Assembly (NCBI GenBank): GCA_049890095.1
Contig: JBMHCD010000004.1
Coordinates: forward strand, 124,001-188,000
Length of the DNA: 64,000 nucleotides
Direction of reading: 5' to 3'
Source of the DNA: JABAYQ01 sp049890095
GTDB lineage: Bacteria > Bacteroidota > Bacteroidia > Flavobacteriales > UBA7312
Numbering within the stretch: the stretch's first letter is position 1; each line of letters opens with the position of its first letter. Under the pieces are notes generated by a model. It saw only the letters and a list, made by a program, of their open reading frames with translations. It did not search any database and was not told the origin of the DNA. Shown piece by piece: positions 28,328 through 36,880 of the stretch. The translations under genes were made by a program, and so were the position numbers.

Positions 28328-29305
28328 ATGAATCTATTAAAATATTGCTTTTATGCTACAATACTAGCATTCTTTATTTCTTGTAGTCAAGATACTAAGA
28401 AAAGTAACCCAAAAAAAACTATTCAGATAGAAGTCCCAACATTTAATTCCGATAGTGCCTATTTTTATGTTGAACAACAAGTAGCCTTTGGACCTCGTTT
28501 TCTGAGTAGTAAAGGGTGGAAAGAATGCGGAGATTATTTGGTAAAAACTTTAAAGCGATTTGCACCTATTGTTGAAGAGCAACGAGCAGAAATAACAACT
28601 TACGATGGTAAAAAACATGAAATGCGAAATATTATAGCTTCTTTTTCGCCCGAAAAAAACAATCGTATTTTACTTTGTGCTCATTGGGACACAAGACATG
28701 TTGCAGACTATGATACCATTCGAAAAAATGAGCCTATTTTAGGTGCAAATGATGGAGGTTCTGGAGTTGGTGTTTTAATAGAGCTTGCCCGTCAAATGTC
28801 AATAAAAGCTCCAAACATAGGTGTTGACATAATACTTTTTGATGCCGAAGATTATGGACAACCAAAAGATTATACAGGAGCACCCAATTCCGAAAGCTGG
28901 TGTATAGGTTCTCAATATTGGAGTAGAAATCCGCATCAACCAAATTATTATGCTAGATACGGTATTTTATTAGATATGGTTGGTGCAAAAAATGCACAAT
29001 TTGCTCACGAAGGTTATTCAAGACAAGCAGGAGAACGAATCTTAAAAAAAGTATGGAAAACCGCTCATCAACTAGGTTATAATGATTATTTTGTATACAA
29101 AATGGGGCCTGCAATTCTCGACGATCATTATTTTATTAATACAATTGCAAATATTCCAACTATCGACATTATAGAATTTGATCAAGCAACTGAGAGTGGC
29201 TTCAATAAACACTGGCACACACATGCAGACGACATGAATAACGTAGATAGAAATACGTTGAAAGCAGTAGGACAAACTGTTACCAATGTTGTGTACAACG
29301 AATAA
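28328..29305 (+). CDS. M28-family lipoprotein, glutaminyl-peptide cyclotransferase-like
   Basis: The 325-residue protein starts with a lipoprotein signal peptide (FFISCSQD, Cys at about residue 20), so it is probably membrane-anchored outside the cytoplasm. Metal-site motifs of the M28 fold are visible: CAHWDTRH, LGANDGGSG, LFDAEDYG, LDDHYF and KHWHTHADD. The zinc geometry and WCIGSQYWSRN resemble secretory-type glutaminyl cyclases, which convert N-terminal Gln to pyroglutamate, more than broad aminopeptidases. That reading is attractive because many Bacteroidota secreted proteins begin with Gln after signal cleavage, but it remains inference. It starts six bases after cysS. Confidence 0.82.
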   Translation: MNLLKYCFYATILAFFISCSQDTKKSNPKKTIQIEVPTFNSDSAYFYVEQQVAFGPRFLSSKGWKECGDYLVKTLKRFAPIVEEQRAEITTYDGKKHEMRNIIASFSPEKNNRILLCAHWDTRHVADYDTIRKNEPILGANDGGSGVGVLIELARQMSIKAPNIGVDIILFDAEDYGQPKDYTGAPNSESWCIGSQYWSRNPHQPNYYARYGILLDMVGAKNAQFAHEGYSRQAGERILKKVWKTAHQLGYNDYFVYKMGPAILDDHYFINTIANIPTIDIIEFDQATESGFNKHWHTHADDMNNVDRNTLKAVGQTVTNVVYNE

Positions 29306-29375
29306 ATATCGACTCTTGTTTTTTGAATTGATAATTTATCACGACCTTTGTACCTAATTAAAAACCCTATTACAA

Positions 29376-30119
29376 ATGGAAATTTTTTTATTCATAGTAG
29401 CTCATTGGTACTTATCCTTATTTGCTCAATCTTTCTTTCATCATAGATATTCGGCGCATCAGATGTTTACGATGCCAAAATGGGTAGAAAAATTCTTTTT
29501 TGTTTTTTCATTTATCACTCAAGGCTCTTCATACATGAGTCCTAAAGTATACGGAGCATTGCACCGACTACACCACGAACATGCCGATACTGAAGAAGAT
29601 CCTCATTCTCCTAAATTTTCAAGTAATTTTGTTACCCTTATGGTAAAAACGTACTACAAATTTGCAGGAATTCAAGATGGATCTATAGAAGTTAAAAGTG
29701 CACATATGCAAAACTTACCAGACTGGAATTGGTTTGATAAAATGGCAGGCTCTCTGATCGTAAAAATTTTATGGGCTTTATTTTACGTATATTTTTACTA
29801 TTTATTCGCAACAGAATGGTGGATGTGGTTATTCGTTCCTGCTCATATTGTTATGGGGCCAATACATGGAACAGTGGTAAATTGGTTTGCTCATAAAATA
29901 GGATATACAAACTACGAAGTAGAAGACACGTCTAAAAACCTAATGCCTTTTGATATATTTATGCTAGGCGAAGGATATCACAACAATCATCATGCCAGAG
30001 GAAATAAGGCAAACTTTGCTAGAAAATGGTATGAAATTGATCCTATATACCCTATCATACGACTTTTAGATTTAATTGGCATGATTAAACTAAATCCAGT
30101 AGCTATCGCTAAAGACTAA
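29376..30119 (+). CDS. Acyl-CoA/fatty acid desaturase
   Basis: This 247-residue integral membrane di-iron enzyme carries the three histidine boxes of the OLE1/acyl-CoA desaturase family: HHRYSAH (about residue 23), HRLHHEH (about 64) and the third, YHNNHH (about 203). Hydrophobic segments lie near the N-terminus, at about 42-58, and around 120-160. It would introduce a cis double bond into fatty acyl chains, adjusting membrane fluidity. Chain position specificity cannot be read. A weak promoter-like element (GACCTTTG at 29343-29350 with TTG 17 bases upstream) precedes it. Its end overlaps the convergent small secreted-protein gene by four bases. Confidence 0.88.
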   Translation: MEIFLFIVAHWYLSLFAQSFFHHRYSAHQMFTMPKWVEKFFFVFSFITQGSSYMSPKVYGALHRLHHEHADTEEDPHSPKFSSNFVTLMVKTYYKFAGIQDGSIEVKSAHMQNLPDWNWFDKMAGSLIVKILWALFYVYFYYLFATEWWMWLFVPAHIVMGPIHGTVVNWFAHKIGYTNYEVEDTSKNLMPFDIFMLGEGYHNNHHARGNKANFARKWYEIDPIYPIIRLLDLIGMIKLNPVAIAKD

Positions 30120-30412
30120 TCTTCGCACCCTTCAGGTACTATTTGCAATTGTTTTACTTCAATATAATTTTGCCTTAAGATGGCTATAATTTGTACTTGA
30201 ATTGGAATTTCTTTTTCAGGAACAATATCTAAGTACAACTGTTCCATTTCAAACAATTCTTCTACATTAAAAATCATTTTTGTTTTATCTTCTAATTCAA
30301 AATAATGAGTCGTATCACTCATGGTCCACCACCCTTCAAGTGTATCTAAAGTATATTGTGCATTAATAAAAAAAGGAAACACTATTAAAAGAGGCAACAT
30401 TAAACGATTCAT
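30116..30412 (-). CDS. Small secreted protein of unknown function
   Basis: The 98-residue product has a signal peptide (about residues 1-18, ending INAQ) and an acidic mature part of about 80 residues with EGWWTMSD, LYLDIVPEKE and YIEVKQLQIVPEG. I recognise no domain. A consensus promoter ends four bases before the ATG, so it is a separate, probably leaderless transcript and likely a real gene. A decayed gene at 35257-35511 also encodes a small secreted protein, with YVDIL and YIEVKQF at comparable spacing, so the two may be distant paralogues. Confidence 0.65.
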   Translation of the reverse strand: MNRLMLPLLIVFPFFINAQYTLDTLEGWWTMSDTTHYFELEDKTKMIFNVEELFEMEQLYLDIVPEKEIPIQVQIIAILRQNYIEVKQLQIVPEGCED

Positions 30413-30416
30413 ATGT

Positions 30417-30448
30417 CAAAAATAATGATAATCTTGTATCTTGCACAA
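30417..30448 (-). promoter_or_regulatory. Consensus promoter of the small secreted-protein gene
   Basis: On the minus strand TTG, 21 bases, then TATTTTTG, followed by ACAT and the ATG at 30412. Both elements match the Bacteroidota consensus. The four-base spacer predicts a leaderless mRNA. Confidence 0.65.
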
Positions 30449-30459
30449 AATCCTGTTAT

Positions 30460-33249
30460 ATGAGTTCTGTAAAAAAACTATTCTTAATAGATGCCTTTGC
30501 TTTAATATATCGATCGTATTTTGCATTTAGTAAAAACCCTCGTATCAATTCAAGAGGAGTAGAAACTTCTGCTGTTCTTGGCTTTGTCAACAGTTTAGTT
30601 GAGGTTCTCAAAAAAGAAAATCCTACTCATATTGCTGTTGTTTTTGATACGCCGAAAGCCACTACAAGACATATAGAATTTCCGGAGTACAAAGCAAATA
30701 GAGAAGCGATGCCGGAAGGTATTTCGGTAGCATTACCATATATAGATCAAGTACTTGATGCATTCAATATTCCAAAAATTTTTGCTGATGGCTATGAGGC
30801 AGATGATGTGATTGGAACTTTAGCTAAAAAAGCAGAAAAAAAAGGTTTTGTTACATACATGATGACTCCAGATAAAGACTTTGCCCAATTAGTATCTCCA
30901 AATATTTTACTTTACAGACCAGCAAGCAAGTGGAAAGGAACCGAAATTTGGGGAGTTCAAGAAGTATTACAAAAATTTGAAATAAAAGAAGTAAAACAAG
31001 TCATTGATTTTTTAGGAATGATGGGAGATGCTGTTGATAATATTCCTGGTTTACCTGGCGTAGGTGAAAAAACAGCCAAAAAATTTCTTGCACAGTTTGG
31101 TAGCATGGAAAATTTATTAGATAATACTGACCAACTAAAAGGAAAGCTTAAAGAGAAAATTGAAGAAAATAAAGAAAAAGGACTTCTTTCTAAAAAATTG
31201 GCAACTATTTTACTTGATGCTCCGGTAGATTTAATAGAAAAAGATTTAGAGGTTAGTAAGTTTGATGAAGAAAAACTTATCCCATTATTTGAAGAACTTG
31301 AATTTAGAACTCTAGCAAAAAGATTGCTAAATAAAGAAGTCAAATCTGAGTCTGATCAAATAGTTAAGAAAGATTTACAAAAAGAACAAAAGACACAGTT
31401 TGACTTATTTAATCAAGATAATCAAGAAATAGAAAATAACTTTGAAAAGCTAGAATCAAAAAATACGGAATACATATTAATAGATAGTCCACAAAAAAGG
31501 CAAGAACTAATTGCTGACCTTTTACAACAAAAATCTGTTTGTTTTGATACCGAAACTACAGGGTTAAATCCATTGAACGCAGAACTTGTCGGATTTTCAT
31601 TTTGTTATCAAAAAAACAAGGCTTTTTATGTTCATATAAATGAAGGAGAAGAGCAAGTAGTTGTTAATGAGTTTAAGCCGTTCTTTCACTCCAACAAAAT
31701 TGAAAAAATTGCACAAAACCTAAAGTATGATTATAAAATTTTGTTTAAGTATGGTGTAAAAGTAAATGGTCCGTACTTCGATACCATGATTGCCCATTAT
31801 TTGTTAGAGCCAGACCAAAGACATAATATGGACATCTTAGCTCAGAATTACCTTAACTATAAACCCATCAGCATTGAATCTTTAATTGGGAAAAAAGGTT
31901 CTTCTCAGTTGAGCATACGAACCATAAACATTAAACAGTTATGTGATTATGCATGTGAAGATGCTGATATTACTTTTCAACTAAAACAAATCTTTTCAAA
32001 GTCGATTGAAAATAGCCCTCTGCAGAAGTTGTTCGACGAATTGGAGTGTCCGTTAATACCTGTATTAGCTCAAATGGAAATGGAAGGCATAAAAATTGAT
32101 ATTTCTTCTCTTCATAATTTTTCAAAAGAATTAAGCCTTGAAATACAAAGATTAAATGAAAGCGTTCAATCTTTTGCAAAAAACCCCTTCAATTTAGCCT
32201 CACCAAAACAACTTGGACAAGTCTTGTTTGAGCAATTAAAGCTAGTCGATAAGCCAAAAAAAACAAAAAGTGGTCAGTATTCTACCTCTGAAGAGACTCT
32301 TTTAAAACTAAAAGGAAAACATCAAATAATCGATAATATCTTAGAGTTTCGACAACTTCAAAAACTAAAATCTACGTATGTAGATGCATTACCCAACTTA
32401 GCAAATGATCAAAGTCAAAGGATACATACAACCTATCAACAGAGTGTTGCAGCAACCGGACGATTAAGTTCCATTAATCCTAATTTGCAGAATATTCCTA
32501 TACGAAGCGAAAAAGGTCGTGAAGTACGTAAAGCTTTTATTGCAAAAGACAAAAATCACATTCTACTAGCAGCAGACTATTCTCAAATTGAATTGCGTTT
32601 AATGGCACATTTATCACAAGATCAAGGAATGCTATCTGCTTTTACAAACAAAGAAGATATTCATTCGTCTACAGCTGCAAAAGTTTATGGTGTTGAAATA
32701 GATCAAGTTAGCAGAGAACAACGTTCTAATGCTAAAATGGTAAACTTTGGAATTATTTATGGAATTTCAGCATTTGGACTTTCTCAAAGGCTGGGAATAA
32801 AAAGAGGAGAAGCCAAAGAAATTATTGACAACTATTTTTTACAATACCCAAAAGTAAAGTCGTATATGGACAAGAGTAAAGAAAATGCTCGAGAAAAAGG
32901 TTTTGTTGAAACCATTATGGGTAGAAAACGATATTTAAAGGATATTAACTCGAGAAATGCTGTAGTAAGAGGATATGCTGAACGAAACGCTATAAATGCT
33001 CCAATACAAGGCTCAGCGGCTGATATTATTAAGAAAGCAATGATTGAAGTTCATGAGGCAATGAGTCAGGCAAATTTAAAAAGCAAAATGCTCTTGCAGG
33101 TGCATGATGAATTGGTTTTTGACGTACACTTATCTGAATTAGAAACTGTTCAAAAACTAGTAAAATCAAAAATGGAGGGTGCTCTTGAAATTTCTGTTCC
33201 TTTAGAAATCGACATGGGGACAGGAGAAAATTGGCTTCAAGCACACTAA
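30460..33249 (+). CDS. polA: DNA polymerase I
   Basis: The 929-residue enzyme fills gaps in repair and removes Okazaki primers. The 5'-nuclease domain (about 1-300) shows LIDAFALIYRS, ADDVIGTLA and the helix-hairpin-helix LPGVGEKTAKKFL. The 3'-5' exonuclease domain is probably active, since its metal motif DTETTGL (about residue 366) is intact, unlike that of many Gram-positive homologues. The polymerase domain (about 560-929) has the motifs DYSQIELRL, the O-helix region RSNAKMVNFGIIYG and the C motif QVHDELVF. Length is normal. It ends convergently with the SDR gene, four bases apart. Confidence 0.96.
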   Translation: MSSVKKLFLIDAFALIYRSYFAFSKNPRINSRGVETSAVLGFVNSLVEVLKKENPTHIAVVFDTPKATTRHIEFPEYKANREAMPEGISVALPYIDQVLDAFNIPKIFADGYEADDVIGTLAKKAEKKGFVTYMMTPDKDFAQLVSPNILLYRPASKWKGTEIWGVQEVLQKFEIKEVKQVIDFLGMMGDAVDNIPGLPGVGEKTAKKFLAQFGSMENLLDNTDQLKGKLKEKIEENKEKGLLSKKLATILLDAPVDLIEKDLEVSKFDEEKLIPLFEELEFRTLAKRLLNKEVKSESDQIVKKDLQKEQKTQFDLFNQDNQEIENNFEKLESKNTEYILIDSPQKRQELIADLLQQKSVCFDTETTGLNPLNAELVGFSFCYQKNKAFYVHINEGEEQVVVNEFKPFFHSNKIEKIAQNLKYDYKILFKYGVKVNGPYFDTMIAHYLLEPDQRHNMDILAQNYLNYKPISIESLIGKKGSSQLSIRTINIKQLCDYACEDADITFQLKQIFSKSIENSPLQKLFDELECPLIPVLAQMEMEGIKIDISSLHNFSKELSLEIQRLNESVQSFAKNPFNLASPKQLGQVLFEQLKLVDKPKKTKSGQYSTSEETLLKLKGKHQIIDNILEFRQLQKLKSTYVDALPNLANDQSQRIHTTYQQSVAATGRLSSINPNLQNIPIRSEKGREVRKAFIAKDKNHILLAADYSQIELRLMAHLSQDQGMLSAFTNKEDIHSSTAAKVYGVEIDQVSREQRSNAKMVNFGIIYGISAFGLSQRLGIKRGEAKEIIDNYFLQYPKVKSYMDKSKENAREKGFVETIMGRKRYLKDINSRNAVVRGYAERNAINAPIQGSAADIIKKAMIEVHEAMSQANLKSKMLLQVHDELVFDVHLSELETVQKLVKSKMEGALEISVPLEIDMGTGENWLQAH

Positions 33250-33253
33250 AACT

Positions 33254-33955
33254 TTAGAAATCTCTAACCGAAAAAATAACCTGATCAAAATTCTCCGGAT
33301 TTTGGATAACATGTAAAAACTTTTTAGCAACCTCTACTGCTGAAGTTAATTCATTATTTTGTTTGTACGATTTAAATCTTTCCAAATGTGGAAAATCTTC
33401 TTTATTTGCTTGTCGTATTGCTTCTTGCATTTCAGTGTCCACAATTCCAGGCGCTATAGAAAACACCTTAAACTCTGGATGTTCTTGTTGCATAACCATA
33501 GAAAACATATCTAATCCAGATTTAGAAGCACAATAAGTACTCCACGATTCTATAGCATGCTTACCTGCTCCAGAGCTTACATTTATAATCATTTTTAATG
33601 AAGAATGCTTTTTATATGCATGTATGAAGTGATTACACAATAAACTTGGAGCAACTAAATTTACATTAAAGTTTTGTGCTATATCTTCTGTACTTTGTTT
33701 GCCAACAAAAGTAACCGGTCCAACCACTCCTGCATTATTTATTATAACGATCTTAGTAAAAGAGTCATCAACTGGTTCAAATATTTCTTCGGAAATAGGA
33801 ACAGATAGATCATGTTTTATATGATGATATTGTTTGTGTTCAATATTACATCTTCTGGAAATTCCTATAACAATATTGTTTTTATCTTGTAATAACAACT
33901 TTGCTAAAGCAAAACCAATTCCACTACTTGTTCCTGTTATATAAAATAAATTCAT
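33254..33955 (-). CDS. SDR-family NAD(P)-dependent oxidoreductase
   Basis: This 233-residue classical short-chain dehydrogenase has the nucleotide-binding motif TGTSSGIGFAL at the N-terminus, NNAGVVGP near residue 75, a catalytic Ser in NVSSGAG and the YCASKSG active-site motif near residue 143. It resembles sepiapterin reductase/benzil reductase-type SDRs, but the substrate cannot be assigned. It follows the transsulfuration enzyme gene by four bases and is probably co-transcribed with it. Confidence 0.85.
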   Translation of the reverse strand: MNLFYITGTSSGIGFALAKLLLQDKNNIVIGISRRCNIEHKQYHHIKHDLSVPISEEIFEPVDDSFTKIVIINNAGVVGPVTFVGKQSTEDIAQNFNVNLVAPSLLCNHFIHAYKKHSSLKMIINVSSGAGKHAIESWSTYCASKSGLDMFSMVMQQEHPEFKVFSIAPGIVDTEMQEAIRQANKEDFPHLERFKSYKQNNELTSAVEVAKKFLHVIQNPENFDQVIFSVRDF

Positions 33956-33959
33956 TTTT

Positions 33960-35120
33960 TTAAATTAGATCTAATGCTTGAGCTAAGTCGTTTTTAAGAT
34001 CAGAAATATCTTCAACTCCTACACTTAATCGGATTAAGGAATCTACTACTCCTGTTTTTTCTCGTTCTTCTTTTGGAATTGCAGCATGAGTCATACTTGC
34101 AGGATGGCCACATAACGACTCTACTCCTCCTAAAGATTCTGCAAGTGTAAAAAATCTGGTTGAAGAAACTACCTTGAAAGCATCCTCTAATCGATTTCCT
34201 TTTAGAGAAAAAGACAACATCCCTCCAAAATCTTTCATCTGATTTTTAGCTATCAAATGATTAGGATGATCCTCAAATCCAGGCCAATAAACATTATCGA
34301 CTTTTGGATGTGACTTTAAAAAATAAGCTATTTCTTTTCCGTTTTCACAATGCCTCTGAATACGTAGATGTAATGTTTTGATCCCTCTCAATACCAAAAA
34401 GCTATCCATTGGTCCAGGAACAGCTCCACAACTATTTTGAATAAAATATAATTTTTGAGCTAATTCAGAATCATTCAACATTAGAGCACCCATTACTACA
34501 TCCGAATGACCTCCTAAATACTTAGTAACCGAATGCATTACAATATCAGCACCTAAATCCATAGGGTTTTGCAAATATGGAGACGCAAAAGTATTATCAA
34601 CACCTAAAATTAAATTATGTTTTTTGGTTAGTTGAGCAATTGCTTTTATATCAATTATATTAAGCATTGGGTTTGTAGGTGTTTCTACCCAAATTAACTT
34701 AGTATTTTTATTTATATAGCTCTCAATATGTTGTACATCTTCCATTCCTGTGAAATGAAATTTAATGCCATAATTTTCAAACACTTTTGTGAAAATTCGA
34801 TAAGTACCACCATATAAATCGTTGGTTGAAACTACTTCATCTCCAGGTTTTAACAATTTTATTATTGCGTCAATAGCTGCCAAACCAGAACCAAAACATA
34901 GTCCATACTGAGCATTTTCTAGGGCTGCTAAATTTGATTCTAAAGCTGCTCTAGTCGGATTGCCCGTTCTGGAGTATTCAAAGCCTTTATGATCTCCTGG
35001 ATTTTTTTGAACATAAGTTGATGTTTGATAAATGGGTGTCATTATTGCCCCTGTACTTTCATCTGGCTCCAAACCAGCATGGATAACCTTGGTGTTGAAT
35101 TTCATTTTTGTATTACTCAT
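33960..35120 (-). CDS. PLP-dependent transsulfuration enzyme (cystathionine gamma-synthase/lyase)
   Basis: The 386-residue enzyme belongs to the Cys/Met metabolism PLP family. It shows the early block TKVIHAGLEPDESTGA, YSRTGNPTR, and the PLP-binding lysine in SVTKYLGGHSDV near residue 205. Members include cystathionine gamma-synthase (MetB), cystathionine lyases and methionine gamma-lyase; sequence alone does not separate them reliably, though the overall look is MetB or gamma-lyase. It heads a two-gene unit with the SDR. The 5' region contains a hairpin and a decayed gene. Confidence 0.88.
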   Translation of the reverse strand: MSNTKMKFNTKVIHAGLEPDESTGAIMTPIYQTSTYVQKNPGDHKGFEYSRTGNPTRAALESNLAALENAQYGLCFGSGLAAIDAIIKLLKPGDEVVSTNDLYGGTYRIFTKVFENYGIKFHFTGMEDVQHIESYINKNTKLIWVETPTNPMLNIIDIKAIAQLTKKHNLILGVDNTFASPYLQNPMDLGADIVMHSVTKYLGGHSDVVMGALMLNDSELAQKLYFIQNSCGAVPGPMDSFLVLRGIKTLHLRIQRHCENGKEIAYFLKSHPKVDNVYWPGFEDHPNHLIAKNQMKDFGGMLSFSLKGNRLEDAFKVVSSTRFFTLAESLGGVESLCGHPASMTHAAIPKEEREKTGVVDSLIRLSVGVEDISDLKNDLAQALDLI

Positions 35121-35164
35121 TTCATTTATTTTTGAGAATGGCTAAGTTAAGAAAATGGAAATAA

Positions 35165-35187
35165 AAAGAGGAGAAAATCTCCTCTTT
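35165..35187 (-). terminator. Hairpin, probable terminator of the decayed gene upstream
   Basis: A 10-bp perfect stem (AAAGAGGAGA with TCTCCTCTTT, loop AAA) is followed on the minus strand by a T-rich tail (TTTTTAT including stem T residues). It lies about 70 bases downstream of the decayed secreted-protein gene and upstream of the transsulfuration gene. On the plus strand no T tract follows. Confidence 0.6.
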
Positions 35188-35256
35188 AAAAAAGTATGGT
35201 TACTAACTAAAAACAGAGTTATAAGAATATTATTACTTATCTCTTTTAACTAACTT

Positions 35257-35511
35257 TTAACTATTTATTTTACCCGATTTAAATTGCTTCACTTCAATAT
35301 AAAAACCAACAGGTAATGATTCATATTCGTTAATGTCATACTTTCTTACTAGTATATCTACATAAAAAAATAGATTCTAACATGTCATAAAAACCAAAAC
35401 TTTCAAGATTAGTTATGTTTTGTGTATAAACTGTTTCTTGAGAATATGAAGTACTCTTATAAATAAAGGGAATGACAATAGTAAGGCAAAGTAAATAATA
35501 ATAGATTTCAT
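35257..35511 (-). pseudogene. Decayed gene for a small secreted protein
   Basis: The minus strand starts at ATG 35511 with a good signal peptide (MKSIIIYFALLLSFPLF), then the frame runs to an early stop. Protein-like sequence continues in a second frame (KSTSYSQETVYTQ, NLESFGFYDMLESIF) and returns to the first frame after a run of seven T (FYVDILVRKYDINEYESL, VGFYIEVKQFKSGKINS, stop at 35257-35259). The two shifts compensate, giving about 85 codons overall. No domain is recognised. The ending resembles the intact 98-residue secreted protein at 30116-30412. The rest of the 493-base gap between 35121 and 35613 holds only the hairpin at 35165-35187 and the next gene's -7 box. Confidence 0.55.
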
Positions 35512-35599
35512 GGTCTTTAAGTTTAATTACCCATAAATTTAATTCCTTTTTTTAGAATAACAAAACAAAATTGAGAAAGGAAAATGTAATTTATGTTTG

Positions 35600-35607
35600 T
35601 ATTTTTG
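35600..35607 (+). promoter_or_regulatory. -7 box (TATTTTTG) six bases before the ArsC-like gene
   Basis: TATTTTTG is followed by AATGAT and the ATG at 35614. If this box is used, the alternative ATG at 35593 is upstream of the transcript, so it also decides the start and predicts a leaderless mRNA. Confidence 0.5.
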
Positions 35608-35613
35608 AATGAT

Positions 35614-35961
35614 ATGAAAAAAGTGTACCATTTAGAAAAATGCAGTAGTTGCCAACGTATTATAAAAGAAATCAATTGGCCCTATGAAAAACAAGAAATT
35701 CGTAGCGAGAAAATTAGTGAAGAACAAATTGATTATATGGCAAAATTAGCTGGCTCTTATCAAGCTTTATTTAGTAAAAGAGCCATTAAGTACCGAACAC
35801 TACAACTCAAAGATAAAACCTTGAGTGAACAAGATTATAAAGATCTAATTTTATCAGAAGATACTTTTTTGAAACGACCAGTATTTATTATTAACAACAA
35901 AATTTTTATTGGTAATAGTAAATCTACAACAGAAGACCTTAAAAAAGCGTTAAATGAATAA
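35614..35961 (+). CDS. ArsC/Spx-family glutaredoxin-like protein
   Basis: This small thioredoxin-fold protein (115 aa) opens with MKKVYHLEKCSSCQR, with a CxxC in place of the single-Cys CxxS usual for arsenate reductases. Other ArsC-family features are AIKYRTLQL and the cis-proline region LKRPVFIINNK. The motif suggests a thiol-disulfide role rather than certain arsenate reduction. Spx-like regulation is unlikely without partner evidence. The start is set by the -7 box and by the family N-terminus; an ATG seven codons upstream is rejected. It overlaps the EamA transporter start by eight bases. Confidence 0.78.
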   Translation: MKKVYHLEKCSSCQRIIKEINWPYEKQEIRSEKISEEQIDYMAKLAGSYQALFSKRAIKYRTLQLKDKTLSEQDYKDLILSEDTFLKRPVFIINNKIFIGNSKSTTEDLKKALNE

Positions 35962-36850
35962 TAAGCTAATAGCTCATCTTTGTTTGTTTGGTGCCAACTT
36001 AATTTATGCTATCAACTATACTGTAGCAAAAGATGTCATGCCTGATTTTATTCAACCACTTGGCTTTATCTTTTTAAGAGTAAGTGGTGCTTTATTACTT
36101 TTTTGGATTACTTTCCGATTATTTTTTTATCAGAAGATAGAAAGAAAAGATATCTTAAAACTTGTTCTTTGTGGATTGTTTGGGGTAGCTATCAATCAGA
36201 TGCTCTTTTTCAAAGGACTAAACTTAACTACTCCTATAAACGCATCTGTTATTATGGTTACCAACCCGATATTAGTATTAATTGTTGGAGCTATTCTTAT
36301 TTCAGAAAAAATTACTTATCGTAAATTAATCGGGATTGGATTTGGAGCCATTGGTGCACTTACCCTAATTACCCAGGGAGGACAATTAGACATCATAAAC
36401 AAAGAACATACCATAGGTAACGTACTTGTTTTGATTAATGCATGTTCTTATGGTGTATATTTAGTAATGGTAAAACCTTTAATGAAAAAGTACCACCCTT
36501 TAACTGTTATTAGCTGGATTTTTCTTTTTGGTTTTTTATTCGTCATTCCTTTTGGATTTCAAGAATTTTTAATGATTGATTGGAATAACATGCCTAATTT
36601 TATAATCTATAGAGTACTATTTGTTGTGGTCGCGACTACTTTTTTAGCTTATTTATTTAATATAATAGGACTAAGATCGCTAAACGCAACTACCGTTTCT
36701 AGTTATATCTACCTACAACCTATATTAGCAACATTAGTTGCAATATTGGCTCAAAGCGATATGTTAGACTGGACTAAAATAGCATCTACAATAAGTATCT
36801 TTTTTGGAGTTTATTTAGTTAGCGTAAATAAAACAAAAGTTGCCTCTTAA
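35954..36850 (+). CDS. EamA/DMT-family transporter
   Basis: The 298-residue protein has about ten hydrophobic segments arranged as two EamA repeats (about 5-140 and 155-292). Typical features are AINYTVAKDVMP in the first helix pair, FKGLNLTTPINASVIMVTNPI near residue 75, and LNATTVSSYIYLQPILATLVA near residue 240. Drug/metabolite transporter family members export amino acids, nucleosides or other small metabolites; the substrate here is unknown. The overlap with the ArsC-like gene suggests one transcript. Confidence 0.88.
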   Translation: MNNKLIAHLCLFGANLIYAINYTVAKDVMPDFIQPLGFIFLRVSGALLLFWITFRLFFYQKIERKDILKLVLCGLFGVAINQMLFFKGLNLTTPINASVIMVTNPILVLIVGAILISEKITYRKLIGIGFGAIGALTLITQGGQLDIINKEHTIGNVLVLINACSYGVYLVMVKPLMKKYHPLTVISWIFLFGFLFVIPFGFQEFLMIDWNNMPNFIIYRVLFVVVATTFLAYLFNIIGLRSLNATTVSSYIYLQPILATLVAILAQSDMLDWTKIASTISIFFGVYLVSVNKTKVAS

Positions 36851-36858
36851 CAATTTAG

Positions 36859-36866
36859 TACATTTG
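36859..36866 (+). promoter_or_regulatory. -7 box (TACATTTG) for yicC-gmk-nadD
   Basis: TACATTTG ends 14 bases before the yicC ATG. A TTG at 36840-36842 is 16 bases upstream, close to the expected spacing. Confidence 0.55.
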
Positions 36867-36880
36867 TAAAAAAAGTAGTA

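Noticed and set aside
30957..31343. Antisense open frame of 128 codons in polA
   Set aside because: Ser/Phe-rich shadow of a Lys/Glu-rich coding stretch; polA domains are continuous through it.
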